From the NCBI GenBank assembly GCA_029821875.1, contig JALGXW010000010.1, positions 67,859 to 131,858 of the forward strand: 64,000 bases of DNA, written 5' to 3'. This document shows, piece by piece, positions 1 through 7,960 of the stretch. The notes below the pieces were generated by a model that worked only from the letters and a program-made list of their open reading frames with translations, had not been told where the DNA came from and searched no databases. Position 1 is the first letter of the stretch, and each line of letters starts with the position of its first letter. The position numbers and the translations under genes were made by a program. This DNA comes from Candidatus Hebobacterum abditum (GTDB lineage Bacteria > Armatimonadota > Hebobacteria > Hebobacterales > Hebobacteraceae).

Positions 1-103
1 CGGCCTCGTCTCCGCGCGGAGTCAGCTACGCGATGGGGTGGTAGCCACGCCGGACACACGGGCGCGGCGGATCGGCGATCATCTCGAACGCGCGAGGACG
101 CAT

Positions 104-337
104 CTACGCTCGCTTGGGGAAGAACTCGAGCCGGACGCGTCCCCGAAGAGTGCTGTCCATCCGGGCGCGCCTGCCGTTCATGGTGACCTCCTTCACCTCT
201 TCCTCGAAGATGTTCAGCGTGTCGAGGACATCTCGAATCCGCACCCCGCCCGCGTCGGGGAGGGTGAAGCTGAGCTCGTCATGTCCCACGCCCGAGGTCT
301 GGCGCAGGTGGCCGTGTACGGCAATCGTGATTCTCAT
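104..337 (-). CDS. MoaD/ThiS-like ubiquitin-fold protein without GG tail
   Basis: A 77-residue protein with the beta-grasp pattern of the MoaD/ThiS family: an opening beta strand (RITIAVHGHLRQ), a central helix around residues 33-48 (IRDVLDTLNIFEEEV) and a late strand ending in EFFPKRA. Family members normally end in Gly-Gly, which is adenylated and thiocarboxylated to carry sulfur. This one ends in Lys-Arg-Ala, so sulfur transfer by that route is not supported. It is the last gene of a minus-strand trio (alpha/beta hydrolase, 131-residue protein, this gene), 9 nt after its neighbour. It could be a protein-protein adaptor with a ubiquitin-like fold. Confidence 0.6.
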   Translation of the reverse strand: MRITIAVHGHLRQTSGVGHDELSFTLPDAGGVRIRDVLDTLNIFEEEVKEVTMNGRRARMDSTLRGRVRLEFFPKRA

Positions 338-346
338 CGCGGTACC

Positions 347-742
347 CTAGCCATTCGGCTCGACCACCTGCACGCCGGCCTCCGCCAGCTTGGCGATAAG
401 TTGCTCGCGCGCCGCATCCACCACAGCCTGGTACTCACCCCGGTAGGAGCGAAGCTGACGGGCCAGGGCGAGTTGAGCCGACCGCAGGTCGGTGGCGCTC
501 TCCTCGCTCGGCCCCAACTGCGTCGATTTGGTGGTCGCCACGTACGGCATCACCTGCTCGACGTAGACGGCGGTGTCGGCCTCGCCGATCCTGGCCTCTA
601 CCACGATACGCCCGCGGAAGGCTATCTGCTCACCGCCAGGGCTCGTTGTCGTTGCCACCTTTGCCGTGAGTGTGGCCTCTCGGGCGCTCTCCTCCTGGAG
701 CGCTGCGATCAGTCTCTCAATGTCGTCGAACTCTCGTGCCAA
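347..742 (-). CDS. Conserved-looking hypothetical protein, 131 aa
   Basis: I do not recognise the family. The protein has no signal peptide, membrane segment or Cys motif. The middle (residues 35-75) reads as beta strands and the C-terminal 55 residues as amphipathic helices rich in Arg, Glu and Ala. It lies 24 nt after the alpha/beta hydrolase stop and 9 nt before the MoaD-like gene, which supports co-transcription. The ATG at 742 gives the only full-length frame with an acidic, helical start (MAREFDDIERLIAALQEE). Confidence 0.55.
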   Translation of the reverse strand: MAREFDDIERLIAALQEESAREATLTAKVATTTSPGGEQIAFRGRIVVEARIGEADTAVYVEQVMPYVATTKSTQLGPSEESATDLRSAQLALARQLRSYRGEYQAVVDAAREQLIAKLAEAGVQVVEPNG

Positions 743-766
743 GTCGGCAATCCTCCTACCGCGCGA

Positions 767-1531
767 TTATCCTGTGGCTATGTCGGCTCCCAGTGTCTCA
801 CATAGGAACTCACGCGAAAGGGCGATGACTCGAGATTTGAAGTCGCGGCTCGAGAACACGTGGTCTGCGCCCTCGACCATGTGGAGCCTACAGCGTTCGC
901 CGAGCGCGAGGCGGTACTCCGACGCGTCAGACGGCGGGACGCTCTCATCGGCCGTCCCGTGCACCACCAAACTCGGCCCGTCGTAGTCCCTGACCTCCTG
1001 CAGCGGCTGAACGTCGAGGACATCATCGATGAAGGCGCGTCCCAACTCCCAGCCTTCCATATCCAGCACATCGTCGTCTCCGAGGGCCGACGCGAGGCGG
1101 TCGCGAAGGCGGGCCGGGTGAGCGACGGCGGCCCACAGGGCCAGCGCGCTCACTCGGTCATCCCGCCCCGCCAGACACGCGGCAACGCAGCCGCCCAAGC
1201 TCAGGCCCAGCACTCCAACGCGATCGCTGTCGACCTCGGGCCGCAGTGAGAGGTGGTCGAGAGCGGCAACTGCGTCCTCGATCTCGCGGGACACGGTCAT
1301 GTCCCGAAACTCCCCGCCGCTGTCTCCCGAGCCTCGAAAGTCAAAGCGAAGCACCACTAACCCATGCCGCGCGAGGTCACGCGCCGCGTCCACAAACAGC
1401 CGATGGGTCTCGGCCTTGTGGCCTGTAAAGCCGTGGCACATTATGATGCCGGGAGCCGGGCGCCCCTCCGGGAGGTGGAGCACGCCGAAGACATGGTCCT
1501 CTCCCGACCTGAACTCAACTTGCGTCTCCAT
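767..1531 (-). CDS. Alpha/beta hydrolase (serine esterase/peptidase-like)
   Basis: A 254-residue single-domain alpha/beta hydrolase. The nucleophile elbow is GLSLGG with Ser111. The acid is probably Asp195 (HGTADESVP) and the base His224 (EGADHVF). The oxyanion-hole motif HGF is at residues 33-35. The length and the FRGSGDS segment fit the small cytoplasmic family often annotated as 'alpha/beta hydrolase' or S9-like dienelactone hydrolase; the substrate cannot be read. GGAG lies 8 nt before the ATG. It is the first gene of the minus-strand trio ending at 104. Confidence 0.85.
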   Translation of the reverse strand: METQVEFRSGEDHVFGVLHLPEGRPAPGIIMCHGFTGHKAETHRLFVDAARDLARHGLVVLRFDFRGSGDSGGEFRDMTVSREIEDAVAALDHLSLRPEVDSDRVGVLGLSLGGCVAACLAGRDDRVSALALWAAVAHPARLRDRLASALGDDDVLDMEGWELGRAFIDDVLDVQPLQEVRDYDGPSLVVHGTADESVPPSDASEYRLALGERCRLHMVEGADHVFSSRDFKSRVIALSREFLCETLGADIATG

Positions 1532-1663
1532 GTGGACATCTCCAGGCTTTGAGGGCGATATTCTGGCCGCCGTGGTCCCCTCCTTCCACGGCTGTCAAGG
1601 TTGGCGCCCCGACGGAGGCGGACGCCGGGGCGCCTATGGGTGGTGGGGGGTTGCGGTCCCCTA

Positions 1664-1688
1664 GGGCGGCCGGCGTGGGCAGCCGCCC
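1664..1688 (-). terminator. Possible hairpin terminator
   Basis: A 7-bp GC stem (GGGCGGC / GCCGCCC) with an 11-nt loop lies about 45 nt past the stop of the minus-strand zinc-ribbon gene. No T run follows on the minus strand, so the assignment is weak. The rest of the 1532-1733 gap shows no gene. Confidence 0.25.
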
Positions 1689-1733
1689 GACATAGATTAC
1701 CGCATCTGCACTGGGGATTCTCAGGCCCGGCCG

Positions 1734-2321
1734 TCAGCCCCCTGGCTGCGCTCGGACGGCTGGGATGTAGTACGCCAGGAGCGTCCCCAGCACGAGAAAC
1801 AACCAAGCAGGCAGGCCGAGGTCACTGAGGTACCCGGGGAAGGCGCAGAGCGCTCCGAGGAGCGAAGATTCGCTGCCGACGAGCCCGAAGTAGGCCTGGC
1901 GCTGGGTCCGAAGCAGGATGAGGAAGTAGGCCACGACGATGCCGGCGATAGCCAGAACGGCTGCCATCTGCTGCAGGATGTATCCCCGCTTGTCGCCGGC
2001 CCCCTTCATGACTCCATAGCCGACTATCCCGCCGAGGACCATCCCGCCCACTTCGAAAGGGCCACCCGTCAGCACTGCCACCTGGGACCATGCCACCGCC
2101 GAGGCTCCCGCCGCCAGGATGCCGGCCAGGAGGCCGCACGGGCAGTTCAGGTCCTTGGTTTTGGCCTCATACTCGGCCGCCTTCCGCTCCCGAAGGCGCG
2201 CGCGGCATCCCGGACAGATGGAGCTTCCTCGCAGCTTGCTCTCACACCTGACACACAGGGGATTGCTGCAGACGAAGCAGTTGTAGATTATGTCCTCGTT
2301 CCCGCAACTCCCGCATTTCAT
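1734..2321 (-). CDS. Zinc-ribbon membrane protein
   Basis: A 195-residue protein. The N-terminal 45 residues hold three CxxC pairs (CGSC, CFVC, CPGC) plus CVRC, as in double zinc-ribbon or B-box-like domains. A basic/acidic linker follows (residues 46-60), then about four hydrophobic segments between residues 63 and 190. The start at 2321 is chosen because the zinc ribbon begins immediately there (MKCGSCG); the frame extends upstream but that part has no domain logic. The function is unknown. It belongs to a set of zinc-ribbon-headed membrane or TPR proteins spread through this window. It is divergent from the creatininase gene. Confidence 0.6.
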   Translation of the reverse strand: MKCGSCGNEDIIYNCFVCSNPLCVRCESKLRGSSICPGCRARLRERKAAEYEAKTKDLNCPCGLLAGILAAGASAVAWSQVAVLTGGPFEVGGMVLGGIVGYGVMKGAGDKRGYILQQMAAVLAIAGIVVAYFLILLRTQRQAYFGLVGSESSLLGALCAFPGYLSDLGLPAWLFLVLGTLLAYYIPAVRAQPGG

Positions 2322-2517
2322 CACACGCCTCGGATGACACGCGTCCATTGAATCCGGGAATCCGACAGAGAACACAGGTCTGAGCGTTGCGTGACTGACA
2401 CAGCATTCTACGCCCTCCGACGATCCAGGGTCAAGGGGCCTTCCCTGCATCCTCAGCGGTCTGGCCGGCAGGAGACGAACGGTCGGTCCGAAAACAGACT
2501 GACAAAGGAGTGCTGGC

Positions 2518-3381
2518 ATGACATCGAGACGAGCTGCGTCCGGAACATCTTTGTCCGTTCAGTGGGAAGAACTGACGGCGAGCGACTTCCCCGCGGCCGT
2601 GGCACGCGCGAAGGGGGTGTGCCTTCTGCCGATGGGCGTCATCGAGAAGCACGGCCCGCACCTGCCCTTGGGAACCGATGTGATGGCCGTACGCGCCCTC
2701 GCGATCCGGGCCGCGCAGGAGGAGTACGCGGTCGTCTTCCCCGAGTACTACTTCGGCCAGATAAACTGCGCCAAGCACGAGCCCGGATGCGTATCCATCC
2801 GGCCTGAGCTGCTCAACAGCCTGCTGCAATCGGTGTGTGACGAGATCGCCCGCAATGGCTTCGACAAGATCGTTATCGTGAACGGCCACGGCGGCAACAC
2901 TCACTGGCTTCATTTCTTCTGCCAGTTGCAGCTCTCGGAGCGCAGGCCGTACGCCCTTCATCTGGCCGATCCGAGGATGGACGAAGAGACTCGACGCCGG
3001 CTCGAGGAGATGAAGGAGACCGATGTCGGCGGCCATGCCTGTGAGATGGAGACGAGCGGGATGCTCGCCATTCGACCGGATCTGGTCCAGCTCGACCGCG
3101 CGGGCGACGAGGACGGCAGCCCTCAGCGTAAGCTGAAGGGCGTGCCTGACACGTTCACCGGCATCTGGTGGTATGCTGACTTCCCGCATCACTACGCGGG
3201 CGATGGCAGCCCGGCGACGGCCGAGAAAGGCGAACTCGCGCTGCAGGCCGTAGCGCGCGGCCTCGCGAAGGTCGTGCGTGCGGTGAAGAAGGATGCGGTC
3301 ACCCGCAAGCTGCAGGATGAGTTCTTCCGGCAGGGCGAGCAGCCATTGAAGCCACGGGGCCGGAAGAGGAGATCGGGCTGA
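2518..3381 (+). CDS. Creatininase-family amidohydrolase
   Basis: A 287-residue creatininase-fold hydrolase. All metal-site signatures are present: E43 and H45 in GVIEKHGPHLPLGTD, D54, H124 in NGHGGN, and H173/E176 in GGHACEMETS. The family hydrolyses cyclic or linear amides (creatinine, formamidopyrimidine, mycofactocin precursor). The substrate here is open because no partner pathway is adjacent. AAGGAG sits a few bases upstream of the ATG. The basic C-terminal tail (residues 275-287) is unusual for the family. It is probably transcribed with the zinc-ribbon membrane gene 32 nt downstream. Confidence 0.88.
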   Translation: MTSRRAASGTSLSVQWEELTASDFPAAVARAKGVCLLPMGVIEKHGPHLPLGTDVMAVRALAIRAAQEEYAVVFPEYYFGQINCAKHEPGCVSIRPELLNSLLQSVCDEIARNGFDKIVIVNGHGGNTHWLHFFCQLQLSERRPYALHLADPRMDEETRRRLEEMKETDVGGHACEMETSGMLAIRPDLVQLDRAGDEDGSPQRKLKGVPDTFTGIWWYADFPHHYAGDGSPATAEKGELALQAVARGLAKVVRAVKKDAVTRKLQDEFFRQGEQPLKPRGRKRRSG

Positions 3382-3413
3382 CCACCGCGGTCAGATAGAA
3401 CGGAGGGGGAAGC

Positions 3414-4634
3414 ATGCCGTGGTGCCCTGAGTGTGGGAGTGAGTACCGGGAGGGGATCGAGCGCTGTCGCGAGTGTGATGAGGCGCTGACGGACGGGGTG
3501 CCCCCCCAAGACAAGAGTGGCGAGAGCGAGGACAGGGAGACGGACATCGCACCACTGCCAGAGGAGGCAGCCCGCGCGATAGCGAGGTGGTTCAGGCAGT
3601 CGCGGCTTGTGGCGGGCCTCCGTTCCGGCGGCCCTCTCTTCGGATCGTCGCTGGTCGGAGTGCTTCGCTCAGGGCGGCTCGTTGGGCTTCTTGCACTCAT
3701 TGTGCTCATCTCAGCGCTAGGCATTCCCTTCAATGCGGGCCCTCGTATGCCGACCCCATTGTCGTACGTGTCGCCAGAATGGGGCGCCCTGCCGGCAGTG
3801 TGGGTGAGTACCGTGTCTCGCTGGGGATGGGGCAACGCTCACAACTGGACGCGGCTGCTCGTCGGAGATACTGTGGCGCCCCTGGGTCCAGCAATCTCGG
3901 CCATTACTGCGCCTAGCTCGTACTTCGTCTTTTGGGTTCTGGAAGCCGACGAGGGATCGCAGAAAGCCGCTCGCGTAGCATGGCTCTTGACGCTGTGGCG
4001 CGAACTTGTCCGTGCAATAGTCAGCGCAATCCTGCTTGCAGGGGTGTACGGCTGGCTCCGCGACCGTGCACTGGGTCAATCGCTGACGGCGAAGGGGCTC
4101 CTGCGCTCGATGCTCGCGAGCTCAGCTCCGCTGCTTGCGTTCTTCGTGGTGCTGGCAGCAGGCAGTATGGTCGTCAGGCAAGTCTCGTACAGCCTGGATG
4201 GCAAGTTCGCTAGTAGCCGCGTGGAGTACATCCCGTGGACCATCTGGTACGTGCTGAGGTCGGCGCTGGCGCTGGCCCCGGTTGCGATAGTCGCGTGGCC
4301 GGGAGGCCTTGTTGAGGGCGTTCGGCGAGGACTGGCGGCTCTGCGCCGGCACTGGGCGCGGGTCCTGGGGTCGTGGCTCGCCTATCTGGCTGCGCGAGAG
4401 GGCCTGATCGTCCTCTCCTGGCTGCTCCTGTCAGGGGTCTCGTTATCTGCGTCCACTCTCTACCACTCCGAGCAGGTGTGGCTGCCCTATGCGGCACTAT
4501 ACATCCTCAGCGCACTGCCCTACAGCTGGCTGGCACTGGCCGTGTCGGCCTCTTTCATGCGCATCGTCGTGGGGGCAGGTCAGCCAGTGCCGGTCAGACA
4601 CAAGGCTCTCCCTCGACCCCGTAGAATGCTCTGA
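3414..4634 (+). CDS. Zinc-ribbon multispanning membrane protein
   Basis: A 406-residue protein. The N terminus is a two-CxxC ribbon (CPEC at 4-7, CREC at 18-21). An acidic linker follows, then five to six hydrophobic segments (about residues 85-105, 190-215, 235-260, 280-305, 320-345 and 365-390). No catalytic motif is visible and I do not recognise a family. A strong GGAGGGGG lies just before the ATG. Its stop is 19 nt before the GT-C enzyme start, so the two are likely one operon and this protein may assist that membrane glycosyltransferase. Confidence 0.6.
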   Translation: MPWCPECGSEYREGIERCRECDEALTDGVPPQDKSGESEDRETDIAPLPEEAARAIARWFRQSRLVAGLRSGGPLFGSSLVGVLRSGRLVGLLALIVLISALGIPFNAGPRMPTPLSYVSPEWGALPAVWVSTVSRWGWGNAHNWTRLLVGDTVAPLGPAISAITAPSSYFVFWVLEADEGSQKAARVAWLLTLWRELVRAIVSAILLAGVYGWLRDRALGQSLTAKGLLRSMLASSAPLLAFFVVLAAGSMVVRQVSYSLDGKFASSRVEYIPWTIWYVLRSALALAPVAIVAWPGGLVEGVRRGLAALRRHWARVLGSWLAYLAAREGLIVLSWLLLSGVSLSASTLYHSEQVWLPYAALYILSALPYSWLALAVSASFMRIVVGAGQPVPVRHKALPRPRRML

Positions 4635-4653
4635 GTCTGATCGGAGACCGCTG

Positions 4654-5976
4654 GTGCTCAGCTCGGGTGTCATCCTCATCGCGCTCGCGGCCCTCTCGGC
4701 GGCCGCCTTCTGGGTAACGGGGTCAGGGGCGCTGGCCGGGGAGCCCTGGGCCCCGGCGTTCCTTTACGGGTACGCCGCCGCCTGGGTCTTCTACGCTATC
4801 GCCGGCGTGACAGTCAACCGGAGCAGGCGTTTTCCCAGGTGGGTCTTGCTCTGGATCGTCCTTGTTGCCGTGGGGCTGAGGGTGGTGGCTCTCCAGCGCA
4901 CTCCTCCCCTCTCCACCGATGTGTGGCGGTACCTCTGGGATGGTCGGGTCGCGAACGTCGGCATCAACCCCTTCCTGCATCCTCCCGACGCACCTGAGGT
5001 GCGACACCTGCGTGACCAGAACTGGCCTCGGATCAACTTCAGACACATCCGCACGATCTACCCGCCGGCCGCTCAGATGCTCTTCGCGGGGTTGGCGCGC
5101 GTAAGAGATTCGGATGCAGAGGCCTTCCGATGGGCATCCACGCTTTTCGACCTGGGCAGTGTTCTGCTACTCGTTGTCCTGCTCAGGCGGACGAGGCGGC
5201 CGCCCGAGCGCGTCATCTGGTATGCGTGGTGTCCGTTGGTGGTGACGGAGGTGACCGCAGGCGCACACATTGACCCCTTCGGGCTGTTCCTGCTCTTGGC
5301 AGCGTTCCTGCTCACCTCTCGCAGGGACGGCCCACCTGGACTGGCAAGCGGGGCCGCGCTGGCCGGTGCGATGTCGGCAAAGGGCTATGCGCTGCTCGTC
5401 GTCCCGTTCTTCGTGCGGCGTGGAGGATGGCGGCTTGCGCTGCCCCTGGTGGCCGTCAGCGCGATCCTGCTGCTGCCCTACCTCGGCGCCGGTCGACTCC
5501 TCTTCTCCGGGCTGACGGACTATCTCAAGGCGTGGAAGACGAACTCGAGCGTGTTCCTCTTGCTCGACGGCCAGCTGATGAAGGTGACGGAGGCTCACTT
5601 CGAGATCGCCCGGGCGGTCACCGTCCTCGCCGTGGTCGCGGTCATCGCACGATTGGCCTGGCGGCCGCACCGGTCCCTGGAGTGGCTGCTGGGGTGCTCG
5701 TTTGCGGCCTTCGGCGCTCAGCTGTTCATCGGCGCGCCGACGCTGCCGTGGTATGTGATCTGGCTGGTGCCGGCGCTCTGCTGGTGGACGATCCCAGGGG
5801 TCGTGCTGTTCACCCTTACGGTCTCAGCGCAGTACTACGCCCGCTGGATCTACGAGGAGCCCCTGCACGAGACACTGCTCTGGGCGGGGTATCTGCCGGT
5901 CTACGCGCTGCTCCTGGCCCAACTCATCTGGACGCGGCTGCGCCGGCATCGTTCAGGCGCCAGTCATAGTCCATGA
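4654..5976 (+). CDS. GT-C type (GT87/DUF2029-like) mannosyltransferase
   Basis: About 440 residues with some ten hydrophobic segments and the GT-C signature STDVWRYLWDG in the first large extracytoplasmic loop, followed by an IYPPAAQ motif. Such enzymes use polyprenyl-phosphate sugars as donors on the periplasmic side. The frame opens much earlier, but that part overlaps the upstream gene and is not hydrophobic. The GTG at 4654, preceded 8 nt upstream by GGAG, starts directly at the first membrane segment. The 3' end overlaps the convergent DUF547 gene by about 50 bp. The sugar specificity cannot be read. Confidence 0.75.
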   Translation: MLSSGVILIALAALSAAAFWVTGSGALAGEPWAPAFLYGYAAAWVFYAIAGVTVNRSRRFPRWVLLWIVLVAVGLRVVALQRTPPLSTDVWRYLWDGRVANVGINPFLHPPDAPEVRHLRDQNWPRINFRHIRTIYPPAAQMLFAGLARVRDSDAEAFRWASTLFDLGSVLLLVVLLRRTRRPPERVIWYAWCPLVVTEVTAGAHIDPFGLFLLLAAFLLTSRRDGPPGLASGAALAGAMSAKGYALLVVPFFVRRGGWRLALPLVAVSAILLLPYLGAGRLLFSGLTDYLKAWKTNSSVFLLLDGQLMKVTEAHFEIARAVTVLAVVAVIARLAWRPHRSLEWLLGCSFAAFGAQLFIGAPTLPWYVIWLVPALCWWTIPGVVLFTLTVSAQYYARWIYEEPLHETLLWAGYLPVYALLLAQLIWTRLRRHRSGASHSP

Positions 5977-6733
5977 ACTCGATTGTGTAGCCCCCAGCCT
6001 CAAGCTGTGACTTGGCCGGCTCGTCCAGGTAGCGCAACACAAAGGCTTCGAGCGATCCGTCCTTCTCCACGAAGTCGGCCCTGTACCACCGCATGATCCG
6101 CGTGAGCCGCAGGGCCTTGCGCCTCGCATCCACCTGAACGTACTTCGTGTTGTTGACGGCCGTCCGCGTCGCGTCGTCAAGCTGTGCCTGCAGCTTGGCC
6201 GGGTTCATGGCCCGATCTTGCAGCGGCGGGCAACTCTGTGCGGCGCAGACAAGTATGAAGTGGATACGCGGGTCCTCGAACTTAGGGCGGATGATATCGT
6301 TCTCGATCTCATTCAGAGAGCGGAGCGCGCCCGCCACTTCCCAGCGCTTCTCCTCGAAGAAGTCCCGTACGCCTGTGGTCTTCTCGAGCCCGGGATAGAG
6401 TTCGAGCACGCCCTTGATGACGAATGCGTTGTAGGCATTGAGCCAGAAGGCCAGCTCGTCATCGGGGCCGACGAAGGCGTCTTCGTCGGCCGCACCCAAG
6501 GTTGCGATGTACGCATCCAACTCCTGGGCATGTTCCGCCTTCAGGGCCTGGTAGTCGACCATCCCCTCCCTGATGTGCGCGCGCAGGATCGCGTCGAAGG
6601 CGCTGTGGTCGAACATCTTGGCCGTGGCGGCATCGACCGTCTCTGGTGCAATCGAGACGGGTGCAGTCCTTGATTGGCAGCCAAGCAGGATGGCTGCAGA
6701 CGCCGCAACTGCGATGGCGAGTCGAGCGCTCAT
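5924..6733 (-). CDS. DUF547 lipoprotein
   Basis: A 269-residue protein that begins with a lipoprotein signal (hydrophobic residues 6-17, lipobox LLGC), so it is probably anchored in a membrane facing the periplasm. The DUF547 core is clear: FWLNAYNAFVI, HFILVCAAQSCPP and a late YDW motif. DUF547 proteins have papain-like-fold affinities (Cys in the QSCPP segment), but their activity is unproven. The start is set at the ATG opening the signal peptide; its first 4 nt overlap the stop of the FAD oxidoreductase gene. It is the last gene of a three-gene redox operon. Confidence 0.85.
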   Translation of the reverse strand: MSARLAIAVAASAAILLGCQSRTAPVSIAPETVDAATAKMFDHSAFDAILRAHIREGMVDYQALKAEHAQELDAYIATLGAADEDAFVGPDDELAFWLNAYNAFVIKGVLELYPGLEKTTGVRDFFEEKRWEVAGALRSLNEIENDIIRPKFEDPRIHFILVCAAQSCPPLQDRAMNPAKLQAQLDDATRTAVNNTKYVQVDARRKALRLTRIMRWYRADFVEKDGSLEAFVLRYLDEPAKSQLEAGGYTIEFMDYDWRLNDAGAAASR

Positions 6734-7959
6734 GGTGACCCTCTTTCGAGCAAGAGACGAAGCGGATGATCTGAGTGGAGGTCGCGCGGCCGTGCCCCTT
6801 TGGCGATCAGGCCTCGGGCGATATCTGCGAGTCGTATGTCGCCCAGGAAGCACGCGCCGATCAGCACGCCGTCCAGAGTGACAAAGCGGATGCTCCCCCT
6901 CTCCTCATCCCGGATGATTGTCTCCTCAACCTCCGGCTGGCCGGGCACGATACTGCCCACGCCGCAGAAGTCCAGCCCGCAGAACTCCGACACATTCAGG
7001 AACACTCGCCTGCGGTAGCGTTCGTCCCCACCTGCCATATTGCCGCCAGCCACGCGACCCATATCCCCAGCCACATACCAGAGCATCTCGCTTCGAGTCG
7101 GCTTGCCGTCTGAGCCCCGCACCTGCACCACATCTCCGGCCGCGTAGATGTCGGGCAGCGTCGTCAGCATCTGGTCGTCGGTGACGATTCCCCTGTCCGT
7201 TTCGCCGCCGGCCTGTTTCACGAGATCACTGTTTGGGACTACGCCAACCGTGCAGCCAGCCATCTCGCAGAAGATCTCTTCCCCGGCCTCCCTAAGCGTG
7301 GCACACCTGACGCGCCCCACCCGCCCCTGCACCTCGGCGATCTCCTCGTTCGTGCGAACGTCAGTGCCGCCCGCGCGGAGGCGGGAGTGGATCATCTCGG
7401 CCTCGTCGTGGTCCAGCTGCTTGTCCAGGAATCGATCGCCTCGCATGACGAAGGTCGTCTCCACGCCCCAGTGGCGGCAGGACTCGACCAGCTCGATGGA
7501 GGTGAGCCCGCCGCCCGCGACCACGGCGCGGCTGGCCGTGCTGAGAAGCTCGGAGATGCCTACCACGTCCAGGAGTGTGTTCAGCGTGACGATCCCGCGG
7601 AGATGCTGGTCGGCCCATGGCAGCACACGCCCCTGCGTCCCCACGGCGAGCAGCAACTTGGAGTACCCGATGTCGGTCTTGTTCTCGATCTGGACCGTGT
7701 GGCGATCCGGGTCGATCTTCGTGACTGCGGTGCTGCAGCGAAGATCGACATCGTTCGCCTCATACCACCAGTCGGGCCGACCCCACGCGTCCTCCCACTG
7801 GATCCGGCCGAGCATGATGTAGTAGAGACTAGGGCGCGAGTAGAAAGCGCATTCCTGATCTGTGAGGATGACGATCGGTGTCCGGTCACCGCGGGCACGG
7901 ATCGCCTCGACGGCGCTGACGGCGGCGACTCCATTGCCTACGATCACATACGGTTCCAT
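6730..7959 (-). CDS. NAD(P)H/FAD-dependent pyridine nucleotide-disulfide-type oxidoreductase
   Basis: A 409-residue flavoprotein. The N-terminal FAD fold is GNGVAAVSAVEAIRARG (residues 6-22), the NAD(P)H fold is AVVAGGGLTSIE near residue 143, and the FAD-closing motif is TLPDIYAAGDVVQ. The layout matches NirB-N-terminal, rubredoxin-reductase or ferredoxin-reductase-like proteins without a redox-active Cys pair. The start is the ATG 2 nt after the stop of the NapH-like Fe-S protein, whose clusters are the probable electron partner. It precedes and overlaps the DUF547 lipoprotein. The biological acceptor is unknown. Confidence 0.85.
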   Translation of the reverse strand: MEPYVIVGNGVAAVSAVEAIRARGDRTPIVILTDQECAFYSRPSLYYIMLGRIQWEDAWGRPDWWYEANDVDLRCSTAVTKIDPDRHTVQIENKTDIGYSKLLLAVGTQGRVLPWADQHLRGIVTLNTLLDVVGISELLSTASRAVVAGGGLTSIELVESCRHWGVETTFVMRGDRFLDKQLDHDEAEMIHSRLRAGGTDVRTNEEIAEVQGRVGRVRCATLREAGEEIFCEMAGCTVGVVPNSDLVKQAGGETDRGIVTDDQMLTTLPDIYAAGDVVQVRGSDGKPTRSEMLWYVAGDMGRVAGGNMAGGDERYRRRVFLNVSEFCGLDFCGVGSIVPGQPEVEETIIRDEERGSIRFVTLDGVLIGACFLGDIRLADIARGLIAKGARPRDLHSDHPLRLLLERGSP

Positions 7960-7960
7960 A

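Noticed and set aside
1-103. A 25-codon minus-strand frame after the MoaD-like gene.
   Set aside because: Too short, no ribosome site other than the preceding gene's end, no motif; likely spacer at the window edge.
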